Shown: positions 25,490-33,182 of the stretch, piece by piece
How positions within the stretch are numbered: the stretch's first letter is position 1
Layout: each line of letters begins with the position of its first letter
NCBI RefSeq assembly: GCF_019049655.1
Contig: NZ_JAFMOX010000035.1
Location: 1 to 33,182 of the forward strand
From: Rahnella rivi
Lineage (GTDB): Bacteria > Pseudomonadota > Gammaproteobacteria > Enterobacterales > Enterobacteriaceae
Length of the DNA stretch: 33,182 nucleotides
Reading direction: 5' to 3'
Notes under the pieces: generated by a model
What the model saw: the letters and a program-made list of their open reading frames with translations, nothing else
The model's database searches: none
Told to the model about the DNA's origin: nothing
Program-made: the position numbers and the translations under genes

Positions 25490-27067
25490 ATGAAAGTACG
25501 AGTGCCTTCCCTGTTATTTTTACTCATGATGGCGGTAACCCGTGTGGATGCGGCGACGCCAGCCGATACGCTGGTGGTGGCGGGGTCGCTGGAAGGGATC
25601 ATCAGTCTGGATCCGGCGGAAAGTTTTGAAACCGTCAGCTCCGGCAATCTGGTTAACCTGTATCAGCAACTGGTGGTGTCTGACCGCCAGCATCCGGACC
25701 AGCTCGATCCCGATATCGCCGCCAGCTGGCAGGCGGGGGCGGACGGGCGTAGCCTGATTTTTACCCTCAAGCCGGGACTGAAATTTTCCAGCGGCAATCC
25801 GGTCACCGCCGATGATGTGATCTATTCGTTTACCCGCGTCGTTAAACTCAATAAAAGCCCGTCATTTATTCTCGGAGAGCTGGGATGGACGCCGGAAAAT
25901 GTTGACGGCAATCTGAAAAAACTGGCTGACGATAAAGTGCAGCTGACCTGGCCTGCGGATATCGGCAGCGGTCTGGTGCTGAGTATTCTCTCTGCACCGG
26001 TGGCGGGGATCGTCGACAGCAAATTGCTGAAAGAACACACCGATAAAGACGATTTCGGTAACAGCTGGCTGCGCTCCCGTTCGGCGGGCAGCGGCGCCTA
26101 TGTAGTGCGTAACTATGTGCCGCACGAAGCGCTGATCTTTAAACGTAATCCGAACGCGAAACCGCTGGCAAGGCTTGAGAACGTACTGTTTAAAAACGTG
26201 GGCGATCCGTCCACCCGTCGTCTGCTGGTGGTCAATGGCGACGCCGATGTGGCCTATGATTTAGGTGCGGATCAGTTCAGCTCGCTGCAAAACGAGAAGG
26301 GCGTGCACGTGGCGCAGTTCCCGGCGGCGAAGGTGTTCTACCTGGCGTTTAATGTCGGTGACACCACCCAACCGGCGCTGGCGAATCCGGCACTGTGGGA
26401 AGCGGCCCGCTGGCTGGTGGATTATCAGGGGATTTCAACCGAACTGCTGAAAGGGCAATACGGCATTCATCAGACCTTCCTGCCGGACGGTCTGGCGGGA
26501 GCGATTGACGATCAGCCGTTTAAATATGACGTGGCAAAAGCCAAAGCGATTCTCAGTAAGGGCGGAATTGCGCCGGGGACTAAAATCGATTTGATCGTCA
26601 TTAACCAGCCACCGTATTCCGATATTGCTCAGGCGTTGCAGGCCAGTTTTGCCAAAGCCGATATCAATCTTGTGGTGCATCCGCTGGTGGAAAGCGATGT
26701 GCTGACCCGCATGCGGGCGCACAAATTCCAGTCAATCTTCACCTACTGGGGCGCGGATTATCTCGATCCGAACACCAACGCCAGTACCTTCGCTTATAAC
26801 GTGCCCAACGGGCCGAAAACCCTGGCGCAGCGCATTCAGTGGGTGATCCCGGAAATCAGTAAACAAACGCGTGCGGCAGCGGCAGAGTCCGACCCGACCA
26901 AACGTAAAGCGCTCTATGCAGATTTACAGCGCGAGTTGCAACGCAGTTCACCGTTTGTTGTGGCGCTACAGAGTAAATTGCTGGTGGCAATCCGCGATAA
27001 CGTGAAGGGCGCAAGCCAGAATGTGGCGGGTAGCCAGTTGTATCTCGATTCGATTACGAAAGAGTAA
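25490..27067 (+). CDS. ABC transporter periplasmic binding protein, SBP family 5 (second copy)
   Basis: A paralogue of the operon's first binding protein, 525 residues. The signal peptide ends near TRVDA-ATPAD and is followed by a matching domain order (SSGNPVTADDVIYSFTRVVK, AGSGAYVVRNYVPHE, YWGADYLDPNTNASTFAYN). I chose ATG 25490, with GGAG ten bases upstream; the in-frame ATG at 25460 has no good ribosome-binding site. It follows the ATPase gene after 103 bases, which include a T-run (25411-25417), so it may be expressed separately. The sequence clearly diverges from copy one, perhaps giving a second substrate to the same transporter. Confidence 0.87.
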   Translation: MKVRVPSLLFLLMMAVTRVDAATPADTLVVAGSLEGIISLDPAESFETVSSGNLVNLYQQLVVSDRQHPDQLDPDIAASWQAGADGRSLIFTLKPGLKFSSGNPVTADDVIYSFTRVVKLNKSPSFILGELGWTPENVDGNLKKLADDKVQLTWPADIGSGLVLSILSAPVAGIVDSKLLKEHTDKDDFGNSWLRSRSAGSGAYVVRNYVPHEALIFKRNPNAKPLARLENVLFKNVGDPSTRRLLVVNGDADVAYDLGADQFSSLQNEKGVHVAQFPAAKVFYLAFNVGDTTQPALANPALWEAARWLVDYQGISTELLKGQYGIHQTFLPDGLAGAIDDQPFKYDVAKAKAILSKGGIAPGTKIDLIVINQPPYSDIAQALQASFAKADINLVVHPLVESDVLTRMRAHKFQSIFTYWGADYLDPNTNASTFAYNVPNGPKTLAQRIQWVIPEISKQTRAAAAESDPTKRKALYADLQRELQRSSPFVVALQSKLLVAIRDNVKGASQNVAGSQLYLDSITKE

Positions 27068-27096
27068 TTTTGACAGTAATACAGGTATCACCGACG

Positions 27097-27163
27097 TTGC
27101 ACTTTTTATCAACGCTGCACATCAGCAGGGAATTTGTTGATTAAATGTCGATAAAGTGTGCAA
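27097..27163. repeat. Imperfect long inverted repeat after the second binding-protein gene
   Basis: TTGCACTTTTTATC (27097-27110) and GATAAAGTGTGCAA (27150-27163) are inverted and match at 12 of 14 positions; an inner ATCAAC/GTTGAT pair extends the fold. The 27068-27306 stretch has no gene that I can support. Confidence 0.5.
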
Positions 27164-27305
27164 GAAGTAAAGCTGTGATCTTGCAGCTTGTAGTCAAAGC
27201 ACTGACAAATCAGGTGTTTGTGAATTTACAGTGAGTTGGCATAGAAGCTGCATTATTTATTCCACAGGGTTCACCCCACGGAAGGCTGATCAAAGTTATC
27301 AAAAA

Positions 27306-27356
27306 GGCGTCCGTTAGCGTTCAGGAAAACTGAGCGCTAACTGGACGCTTTTTTTT
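27306..27356 (+). terminator. Strong intrinsic terminator before the DUF998 gene
   Basis: GCGTCC and GTTAGCG pair with CGCTAAC and GGACGC across a single-base bulge. An inner TCAG/CTGA pair caps the stem, and a run of eight T follows. It is 240 bases beyond the second binding-protein gene. Confidence 0.88.
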
Positions 27357-27420
27357 GCCCCGCGGGCAACTGCCTGAACTTACGCTAGAATCACAGCATC
27401 AGGTTAGAAAGAAGGTGCGG

Positions 27421-28074
27421 ATGCAGACACTCACAGGGTGGCAAAAAGGCGGGGCGCTCTGCCTGGCGCTGGGCGGATTGCAGTATGTCGTGGCGGAGAA
27501 AATCAGTGCGCTGGCGTGGCGCGCACCTGACTATTCTTATCGTCAGAATTACATCAGTGATTTGGGGATCGCATCGTGCGGTATGACGGCGGACGGACGC
27601 GACATTTGCTCCCCGCTTCATGGCCTGATGAACAGCGGATTTGCGCTGGAAGGCATTTTATTTTTCATCGCCTGCTGGCTGTTAAGGGCAGTGTTTCATG
27701 AAAAGGGGCAGGCGCTGTTTCTGTTTTTCGGGCTGCTGCACGGCCTGGGCGGCGTGCTGATCGCACTCTTTCACAGCGGCGGTGGTACCGGCGGCGTGAC
27801 GCTGCATCAGACGGGCGCCGTGCTGGCGATCGCTGGCGGAAATGTCTGCCTGCTGAGCGCAGGGTGGATGAAGCGCGGTATTTCAGGGTGGAAGATATTT
27901 TCGGCGCTGAGTCTGCTGTCCGGCTGCATTGGCCTCATCAGCATGATGACGATTTCGCTGGACGTACTGCCAATAGGCCTGATTGAACGCCTGTCGGTTT
28001 ACACCATCACCGCATGGCAGGTGTGCACCGGTTCATGGTTGCTCAGACGAAAAAAAGCGCCCGCAGGCGCTTAA
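27421..28074 (+). CDS. DUF998-family membrane protein
   Basis: Inner-membrane protein of unknown function with 217 residues and about six hydrophobic segments. It resembles DUF998 proteins, with the typical loop YSYRQNYISDLGIASCG near residues 38-54 and a DICSPLHGLMNSGF stretch. I chose ATG 27421, with GAAGGTG about six bases upstream; the frame is open 22 codons further, but those codons overlap the terminator of the preceding unit. Its stop codon sits in a hairpin that serves the convergent dsbB. I cannot assign a role. Confidence 0.75.
   Translation: MQTLTGWQKGGALCLALGGLQYVVAEKISALAWRAPDYSYRQNYISDLGIASCGMTADGRDICSPLHGLMNSGFALEGILFFIACWLLRAVFHEKGQALFLFFGLLHGLGGVLIALFHSGGGTGGVTLHQTGAVLAIAGGNVCLLSAGWMKRGISGWKIFSALSLLSGCIGLISMMTISLDVLPIGLIERLSVYTITAWQVCTGSWLLRRKKAPAGA
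28050..28072 (-). terminator. dsbB terminator overlapping the DUF998 gene end
   Basis: On the minus strand AGCGCC / GGCGCT (loop TGCG) is followed by a run of T (plus-strand A at 28050-28056), 23 bases after the dsbB stop codon. The hairpin lies within the last codons of the convergent DUF998 gene. Confidence 0.75.
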
Positions 28075-28094
28075 TTCAGAACGGTATTTGCAGA

Positions 28095-28625
28095 TTAACG
28101 GCCAAACAAATCGCGGCGTTTCGGCTTCACAAACTGAGCCAGCAGCACCAGCACACCGATAATCATAAATACGCTGAACACCACGACCAGCCACTGTGGC
28201 ATGCCGAGTGTCAGGAATTCCCACTGCTTTTCTGCACAGTCACCGGTGGCAACGAACATGCCAGGGAACCATTTGTCCAGAGGCAGCCAGGTCGGGAAGC
28301 GCGCGGCGAAATCACAGGTGGCAAACGGAGAGGGGTGCAGCTGGATCATGGTGTGTTCCCATGACAGGCGGATCCCTTCGTAAGCACTGTACAACCAAAT
28401 CAGAATACCGGCGTAACGCAACCAGGTAGCAGGTGCGATTGCCCCCACCAGACCGGCACCGAGAATACCCAGCAAAGCACAACGCTCGTAAATACACATC
28501 ACGCATGGTTGAAGCAACATGACGTGTTGGAAATAGAGCGCAACCAGCTCAAGGATCAGCGCGGTCAGTGCCATCAGAAGCCAGGCACCGCGTCCCTGTG
28601 AGCAGCGGTTAAGATATTGCAACAT
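28095..28625 (-). CDS. dsbB: Disulfide bond formation protein DsbB
   Basis: Inner-membrane quinone-linked oxidase that reoxidises DsbA. It has 176 residues, as in E. coli, with four transmembrane helices. The essential cysteines are Cys41 and Cys44 in QPCVMC, and Cys104 (SPFATC) and Cys130 (ATGDC), at the E. coli positions. It ends KRRDLFGR. I chose ATG 28625: AGGGA lies about ten bases upstream and the E. coli N-terminus aligns. The much longer open frame upstream runs into nhaB and is not used. It follows nhaB by 182 bases, as in E. coli. Confidence 0.96.
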   Translation of the reverse strand: MLQYLNRCSQGRGAWLLMALTALILELVALYFQHVMLLQPCVMCIYERCALLGILGAGLVGAIAPATWLRYAGILIWLYSAYEGIRLSWEHTMIQLHPSPFATCDFAARFPTWLPLDKWFPGMFVATGDCAEKQWEFLTLGMPQWLVVVFSVFMIIGVLVLLAQFVKPKRRDLFGR

Positions 28626-28807
28626 AGAAATTTTTTCCCTGCAGTTAGCTACTGAGACGCAGTGTAAACCAATTGCTTCCCGCTGCCAGCCTGTCTGCAT
28701 GAAAATTAGGTAAATAATTGCGTGAATTCGGAGAATTCGACTTTTAATTTCGGTAATTTCCTCCACGGCATACGCATCAGAAATTACCGGGTCTTGCGCC
28801 TGCGCCA

Positions 28808-30358
28808 TCAGGCCAGCGAAATCCATCCCATCTGCGTGTACCACTCCGTCATTCCCGGCAGCAGGTACTGCACGCACAGCAGGCCGACCAGCGTCATCAC
28901 CACCGTATAAGGCAGCGCCATCCACACCATTCTCCCGTAAGAGAGGCGGATCAGCGGCGCAAGCGCAGACGTCAGCAGGAACAGAAATGCCGCCTGTCCG
29001 TTAGGCGTCGCCACCGACGGCAGATTGGTGCCGGTGTTGATCGCCACCGCCAGCAGCTCGAACTGTTGCAGGCTGACAGCGCCGCTTTCCAGCGCGGCTT
29101 TGGCTTCGTTAATGTACACCGTGCCGACGAACACGTTATCCGACACCGACGACAGCAGGCCATTAAAGAGATAGAACAATGACAGCTGGTTCGACGGGGC
29201 AGCCTGAAGAACGAAATGAATGATCGGGCTGAAGAGGTGCTGCTCGATGATCACGGCGACCACGGCAAAGAAGACGGTCAGCAAGGCGGTAAACGGCAGC
29301 GATTCCTGGAAGGCTTTACCGATGGCATGTTCATCGGTCACGCCGCAGAACGCGGTGGCGAAGATGATCACCGAAAGCCCGATCAGGCCGACTTCGGCAA
29401 GATGAAACGCCAGCGCGGCAATCAGCCAGACGCCGATCAGCGCCTGCACGGCCAGCTTGATTTGCTCCTGTTTCGTCATGTTTTCGCTGTTTTTCTGGTC
29501 GAACTTTTTCAGGACTTCAAAGACTGGCTGCGGCAGCTGCGCACCATAACCAAACCAGCGGAAACGCTCGACCAGCGCGCAGACAATAAACCCGCAGATA
29601 AACACCGGTACGCTGACCGGCGACATCCTGATCAGGAAGTCGGCAAACTGCCAGCCTGCGCTTTTGGCGATGATCAGGTTTTGCGGCTCTCCCACCATGG
29701 TCATCACGCCGCCCAGCGCCGTGCCGACACCGGCATGCATCATCAGGCTGCGCAGAAAGGCGCGGAACTGCTCAAGGATTGCCTGACGCTGCGTGTTCCC
29801 GGTAAAGGCGCTGTCGTCGCTGATCCCGGCGTCTTCAGGCTGGTTCGAGGCAACGTTGTGGTAAATGGAATAGAACCCGACCGACACGCTGATCACTACG
29901 GCGATCACCGTCAGCGCATCCAGGAAGGCGGAAAGAAAGGCTGCGGCAAAACAAAACGCCAGGGAAAGCGCGATTTTATTGCGCAGGTTCAACAGCAGCT
30001 TGGTGAAAACGTACAGCAGCAGTTGCTTCATGAAGTAGATACCGGCCACCATGAAAATCAGCAGCAGGATCACTTCCAGATTGGCAGAAATCTCCTCACG
30101 GATGCGCTCTGCGCTGGTCATGCCGATCATCACCGCTTCAATAGCCAGTAAACCGCCGGGCTGTAACGGGTAACATTTCAGCGCCATGCCCAGCGTGAAA
30201 ATAAATTCCACCACCAGTAACCAGCCCGCCAGAAAGGGGCTGACCAGGAAAAAAAACAGCGGATTAACAATCAGAAAGACCAAAATAGTGATTTTGTACC
30301 AACCGGGAGACTGACCCAGAAAGTTTTTTATAAACGCGCGCGTGAAGGTGGTTTCCAT
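28808..30358 (-). CDS. nhaB: Sodium/proton antiporter NhaB
   Basis: Inner-membrane Na+/H+ antiporter for sodium and pH homeostasis. It has 516 residues (E. coli 513) and about twelve hydrophobic segments. Conserved stretches include [19 protein letters not shown] [37 protein letters not shown] and the C-terminal [19 protein letters not shown] 30358 is preceded by GGGGA close by. It is upstream of dsbB and divergent from fadR, the same arrangement as in E. coli. Confidence 0.95.
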   Translation of the reverse strand: METTFTRAFIKNFLGQSPGWYKITILVFLIVNPLFFFLVSPFLAGWLLVVEFIFTLGMALKCYPLQPGGLLAIEAVMIGMTSAERIREEISANLEVILLLIFMVAGIYFMKQLLLYVFTKLLLNLRNKIALSLAFCFAAAFLSAFLDALTVIAVVISVSVGFYSIYHNVASNQPEDAGISDDSAFTGNTQRQAILEQFRAFLRSLMMHAGVGTALGGVMTMVGEPQNLIIAKSAGWQFADFLIRMSPVSVPVFICGFIVCALVERFRWFGYGAQLPQPVFEVLKKFDQKNSENMTKQEQIKLAVQALIGVWLIAALAFHLAEVGLIGLSVIIFATAFCGVTDEHAIGKAFQESLPFTALLTVFFAVVAVIIEQHLFSPIIHFVLQAAPSNQLSLFYLFNGLLSSVSDNVFVGTVYINEAKAALESGAVSLQQFELLAVAINTGTNLPSVATPNGQAAFLFLLTSALAPLIRLSYGRMVWMALPYTVVMTLVGLLCVQYLLPGMTEWYTQMGWISLA

Positions 30359-30540
30359 ATTTCCCCAAAGGCTCCTGTTATTATCATTTATATTTCAAAT
30401 GGTTAATCAAATAGCATCATAATTAATTTAGCAATGACGGGGCAGACAGCGGCAATAAGTGATTCAAAAATTTAAATTTATGCCAACCCCTGCACAGTTT
30501 CCACATTGCCTGTCACTGCGGCCTATAACCGGGGATTTTC

Positions 30541-30557
30541 ATCTGGTATGATGAGCT
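30541..30557 (+). promoter_or_regulatory. FadR-like site and extended -10 at the fadR promoter
   Basis: ATCTGGTATGATGAGCT matches the FadR site ATCTGGTACGACCAGAT at 13 of 17 positions. It also contains TGGTATGAT, an extended -10 element (TGnTATGAT), about 50 bp before the fadR start codon. Autoregulation would be possible; the site also lies in the nhaB upstream region. Confidence 0.4.
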
Positions 30558-30600
30558 CAACTTTACCCCCAATAAATGCCCCAAACGGAACGACAAACAC

Positions 30601-31320
30601 ATGGTTATTAAGGCACAAAGTCCTGCCGGTTTTGCCGAAGAGTATATCATCGAAAGCATCTGGAACAGTCGGTTCCCGCCCGGTTCAATCTTACCGGCTG
30701 AAAGAGAACTTTCAGAACTCATTGGGGTAACCCGAACGACCTTACGTGAAGTGTTACAGCGTCTTTCCCGCGACGGCTGGCTGACCATTCAGCACGGTAA
30801 GCCGACGAAAGTGAACAACTTCTGGGAAACCTCCGGCCTGAATATTCTTGAAACGCTGGCGCGTCTGGATCACGACAGTGTTCCGCAGCTGATCGACAAT
30901 CTTCTTTCTGTACGTACCAATATCGCGACGATTTTCATCCGCAAAGCGATGCGCACTAACCCGGAAGAGACGCAGAAAGTGCTGGCTACCGCCGAGGTGG
31001 TTGAAGACCAGGCCGAAGCCTTTACCGTGCTGGATTACGACATTTTCCGCGGCCTGGCGTTTGCGTCCGGCAATCCGATTTACGGTCTGATCATCAACGG
31101 ATTGCGCGGTTTGTACACGCGCGTCGGGCGTTATTACTTCTCCAATCCTGAAGCCCGTAAACTGGCTATCGCGTTCTACAAGAAATTGTCAGACATCTGC
31201 CACGAAAAAAGTTACGAGCAGATTGTGGATTGCGTGCGCAATTATGGCCGTCAGAGCGGTGAAATCTGGCACAGTATGCAAGGCACCATGCCGGGTGATC
31301 TTACCGATCAAAAGAAGTAA
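30601..31320 (+). CDS. fadR: Fatty acid metabolism regulator FadR
   Basis: GntR-family transcription factor that represses fatty-acid degradation genes and activates fabA/fabB; it is released by long-chain acyl-CoA. It has 239 residues, identical in length to E. coli. The winged helix-turn-helix is at residues 1-75 ([26 protein letters not shown] recognisable in it), and the acyl-CoA-binding C-terminal helical domain begins near 80. The start [15 protein letters not shown] matches. Divergent from nhaB, with a strong terminator after it shared with ycgB. Confidence 0.97.
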   Translation: MVIKAQSPAGFAEEYIIESIWNSRFPPGSILPAERELSELIGVTRTTLREVLQRLSRDGWLTIQHGKPTKVNNFWETSGLNILETLARLDHDSVPQLIDNLLSVRTNIATIFIRKAMRTNPEETQKVLATAEVVEDQAEAFTVLDYDIFRGLAFASGNPIYGLIINGLRGLYTRVGRYYFSNPEARKLAIAFYKKLSDICHEKSYEQIVDCVRNYGRQSGEIWHSMQGTMPGDLTDQKK

Positions 31321-31355
31321 AAACCCAGTCCGTCAGGTCTGAACAGTAAAATGAG

Positions 31356-31382
31356 AAAAGGGCGCTGAGCGCCCTTTTTTAA
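31356..31382. terminator. Terminator between fadR and ycgB
   Basis: AAGGGCGC / GCGCCCTT stem with a TGA loop followed by TTTTTT, 37 bases after the fadR stop codon. Plus-strand A-rich bases before the stem give it a bidirectional look for the convergent ycgB. Confidence 0.88.
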
Positions 31383-31420
31383 TGCCTGAATAAACTCTTT
31401 TCATCGCAGACGTTCGCCCG

Positions 31421-32956
31421 TCAGAGCGGTGCAGGGCGCGGCGGGCAACGCTCCAGCAGTTCGACGCTGCCATCGGCATTGAGTTGCTCGATAAACACAT
31501 CGAAGCCCCAGAGACGATGAACGTGCTTCATCACTTCGCGGCGGCTTTTATCCAGCGGCGCACGATCCTGCGGGATATAACGCAGCGTCAGCGAACGGTC
31601 CCCGCGCAAATCGACGTTCCATACCTGAATGTTAGGTTCATGATTGCTCAGATTATATTGCGCTGATAACTCCTGACGGATAGCGCGGTAGCCTTCTTCA
31701 TTGTGGATCGCCGCGATTTCCAGATAGTTATTGTGATCGTCATCGAGCACGGTAAACAGGCGGAAATCACGCATCACTTTCGGCGACAGGAACTGACTGA
31801 TGAAACTCTCATCTTTAAAATCACGCATCGCGAAATGCAGCGTGGTCAGCCAGTCCGATCCGGCAATGTCCGGGAACCAGTAATGATCTTCTTCGGTCGG
31901 TTCCTGACAGATGCGCTTGATGTCCTGGAACATCGCAAAGCCCAGCGCATACGGGTTGATTCCGCTGTAATACGGGCTGTTGTAAGGCGGCTGGAACACC
32001 ACGTTAGTGTGGCTGTGCAGGAATTCCAGGATGAAACGGTCAGAGACTTTCCCCTCGTCATACAGATGATTGAGGATGGTGTAATGCCAGAAAGTCGCCC
32101 AGCCTTCATTCATCACCTGAGTCTGTTTCTGCGGATAGAAATACTGACTGATTTTGCGCACGATGCGTAAAATCTCACGCTGCCACGGCTCCAGCAACGG
32201 GGCATTTTTTTCCATGAAATACAGCAGGTTTTCCTGCGGTTCGGAAGGGAAACGGCGCGCCTGTTCCGGTGCATCGATGGCGTATTTGCGCGGAAGGGTT
32301 TTCCACAGCGTATTCACCTGGCTTTGCAGATATTCCTCGCGGCTTTTTTGTCGCGCCAGCTCTTCCTGCAGCGAGATTTTTTGCGGACGTTTATAGCGGT
32401 CAACGCCATAATTCATCAGCGCGTGGCAGGAATCGAGCAACCGTTCCACTTCATCAGTACCGTAACGCTCCTCACACTCACTGATGTAGCGTTTGGCAAA
32501 CAGCAGATAATCGACGATGGAACTGGCGTCGGTCCAGCTTTTAAACAGGTAGTTATTTTTAAAGAAAGAGTTATGCCCGTAGCAGGCATGAGCCATCACC
32601 AGCGCCTGCATCGTAATGGTATTTTCTTCCATCAGATAGGCGATACAGGGATTGGAATTGATGACGATCTCATACGCCAGACCTTGCTGGCCGTGTTTGT
32701 AGAGTTGCTCGGTTTCGATGAATTTTTTGCCGAACGACCAGTGTGTGTAGTTGATGGGCATGCCGATGCTGGAGTAGGCATCCATCATCTGTTCGGAGGT
32801 GATGATTTCGATTTGATGGGGATAGGTGTCCAGCCGGTAAGACTTCGCTACCCGATCAATCTCAGCGAGATAGGTTTGCAACAAATCAAACGTCCAGTCC
32901 GGTCCATCGCTAAGACGTTTGTCCTCAGTATTTTTCTTTTGGGTCACTGTCGTCAT
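31421..32956 (-). CDS. ycgB: SpoVR-family protein YcgB
   Basis: Cytoplasmic protein of the SpoVR family, 511 residues (E. coli YcgB 510). It matches E. coli across its full length (DGPDWTFDLLQTYLAEIDRV near the start; ACYGHNSFFKNNYL, NEGWATFWHYTILNHLYDEG and HSHTNVVFQPPYNS in the body). The His/Glu-rich segments suggest a metal site, which is inference. In E. coli it is linked to YeaG/YeaH in stationary-phase and nitrogen-starvation response. I chose ATG 32956, with GAGGG about nine bases upstream; an in-frame start five codons earlier has none. Confidence 0.92.
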   Translation of the reverse strand: MTTVTQKKNTEDKRLSDGPDWTFDLLQTYLAEIDRVAKSYRLDTYPHQIEIITSEQMMDAYSSIGMPINYTHWSFGKKFIETEQLYKHGQQGLAYEIVINSNPCIAYLMEENTITMQALVMAHACYGHNSFFKNNYLFKSWTDASSIVDYLLFAKRYISECEERYGTDEVERLLDSCHALMNYGVDRYKRPQKISLQEELARQKSREEYLQSQVNTLWKTLPRKYAIDAPEQARRFPSEPQENLLYFMEKNAPLLEPWQREILRIVRKISQYFYPQKQTQVMNEGWATFWHYTILNHLYDEGKVSDRFILEFLHSHTNVVFQPPYNSPYYSGINPYALGFAMFQDIKRICQEPTEEDHYWFPDIAGSDWLTTLHFAMRDFKDESFISQFLSPKVMRDFRLFTVLDDDHNNYLEIAAIHNEEGYRAIRQELSAQYNLSNHEPNIQVWNVDLRGDRSLTLRYIPQDRAPLDKSRREVMKHVHRLWGFDVFIEQLNADGSVELLERCPPRPAPL

Positions 32957-33142
32957 AAGCCGCACCCTCATTCAGTTATGGACGCTACAGAGTGTTTGAT
33001 TCACAACCTTTTCTTAAGATTTCGCACGTCCATTAATAATCGTAGCTCAATCTGATTTTGCTGCCTGATAAACACCAGAAATCCATTCCTCTGCCATTCT
33101 ATATCCCCCGGTCTGCGTGCTGTCAACGTGCGGGTTGCCGGA

Positions 33143-33167
33143 TAAAAAACGCCCTGCGGGCAGGGCG
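33143..33167 (-). terminator. Terminator of a gene beyond the right edge
   Basis: On the minus strand CGCCCTG / CAGGGCG (loop CCCG) is followed by TTTTTT (plus-strand A at 33144-33149). It should end a minus-strand gene lying outside the window. The gap from 32957 to 33142 must hold the ycgB promoter, but I see no reliable hexamers. Confidence 0.8.
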
Positions 33168-33182
33168 GGGGTGGCGTTCAGG

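Noticed and set aside
28724..28738. GAATTC-GGA-GAATTC repeat between dsbB and nhaB
   Set aside because: Short, probably chance, with no regulatory context.
28626..28925. 100-residue N-terminal extension of DsbB
   Set aside because: The first 100 codons overlap nhaB in another frame. The 176-residue start matches E. coli and has a ribosome-binding site.
29216..30151. 311-codon plus-strand frame
   Set aside because: It is antisense to nhaB, with His/Gln-rich low-complexity content typical of a shadow frame.
1..33182. CRISPR array, tRNA, prophage or insertion sequence
   Set aside because: I looked for spaced direct repeats, tRNA-like folds, integrase and transposase motifs and found none.

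Overview
This window looks like core chromosome from a member of the Enterobacterales. The Yersiniaceae (Rahnella/Serratia-type) fit best, and Rahnella is my guess. The evidence is close recognisable similarity to E. coli proteins (PhoA, PutA, PutP, EfeUOB, PhoH, ChaA, ChaC, NhaB, DsbB, FadR, YcgB) set in a gene order that differs from E. coli. The genus assignment is inference. I see no phage genes, insertion sequences, CRISPR array, tRNA or rRNA.

Layout, left to right. Positions 1-600 hold no gene but a structured intergenic element: a roughly 450-bp imperfect giant inverted repeat followed by tandem hairpin units. Then come phoA (-) with a Pho box, and the divergent proline-utilisation pair putA (-) / putP (+), whose shared control region carries four copies of the PutA operator core. 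Next is the Fur-controlled ferrous-iron operon efeUOB (+), a divergent member of the ClC chloride family (+), phoH (+) with a long leader and a second Pho-box candidate, and chaA (-) and chaC (+), which here are divergent rather than in one operon. The segment at 17.8-27.1 kb looks like an uptake module. It has a TonB-dependent siderophore receptor with a Fur box, then a complete peptide/opine/nickel-type ABC transporter operon (binding protein, two permeases, two ATPases), then a second, paralogous binding protein. The right end is a DUF998 membrane-protein gene, dsbB (-) and nhaB (-), fadR (+) divergent from nhaB, and the SpoVR-family gene ycgB (-). The nhaB-dsbB / fadR / ycgB neighbourhood matches E. 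coli.

How the genes work together. Two phosphate-starvation genes (phoA, phoH) and two iron units (efeUOB, the TonB receptor) bear matching regulatory sites. putA/putP couple proline import to its oxidation to glutamate, with PutA as its own repressor. The ABC operon is the least explained locus. Its promoter region carries two nested perfect inverted repeats, and its substrate cannot be read from sequence. Many start codons were chosen from ribosome-binding-site position and agreement with E. coli homologues rather than from the longest reading frame.

No wholly new system is evident. The most unusual items are the giant palindromic element at the left end, the ClC protein lacking several canonical exchanger residues, the nested repeats before the ABC operon, and a 14-bp-periodic repeat upstream of the ClC gene.
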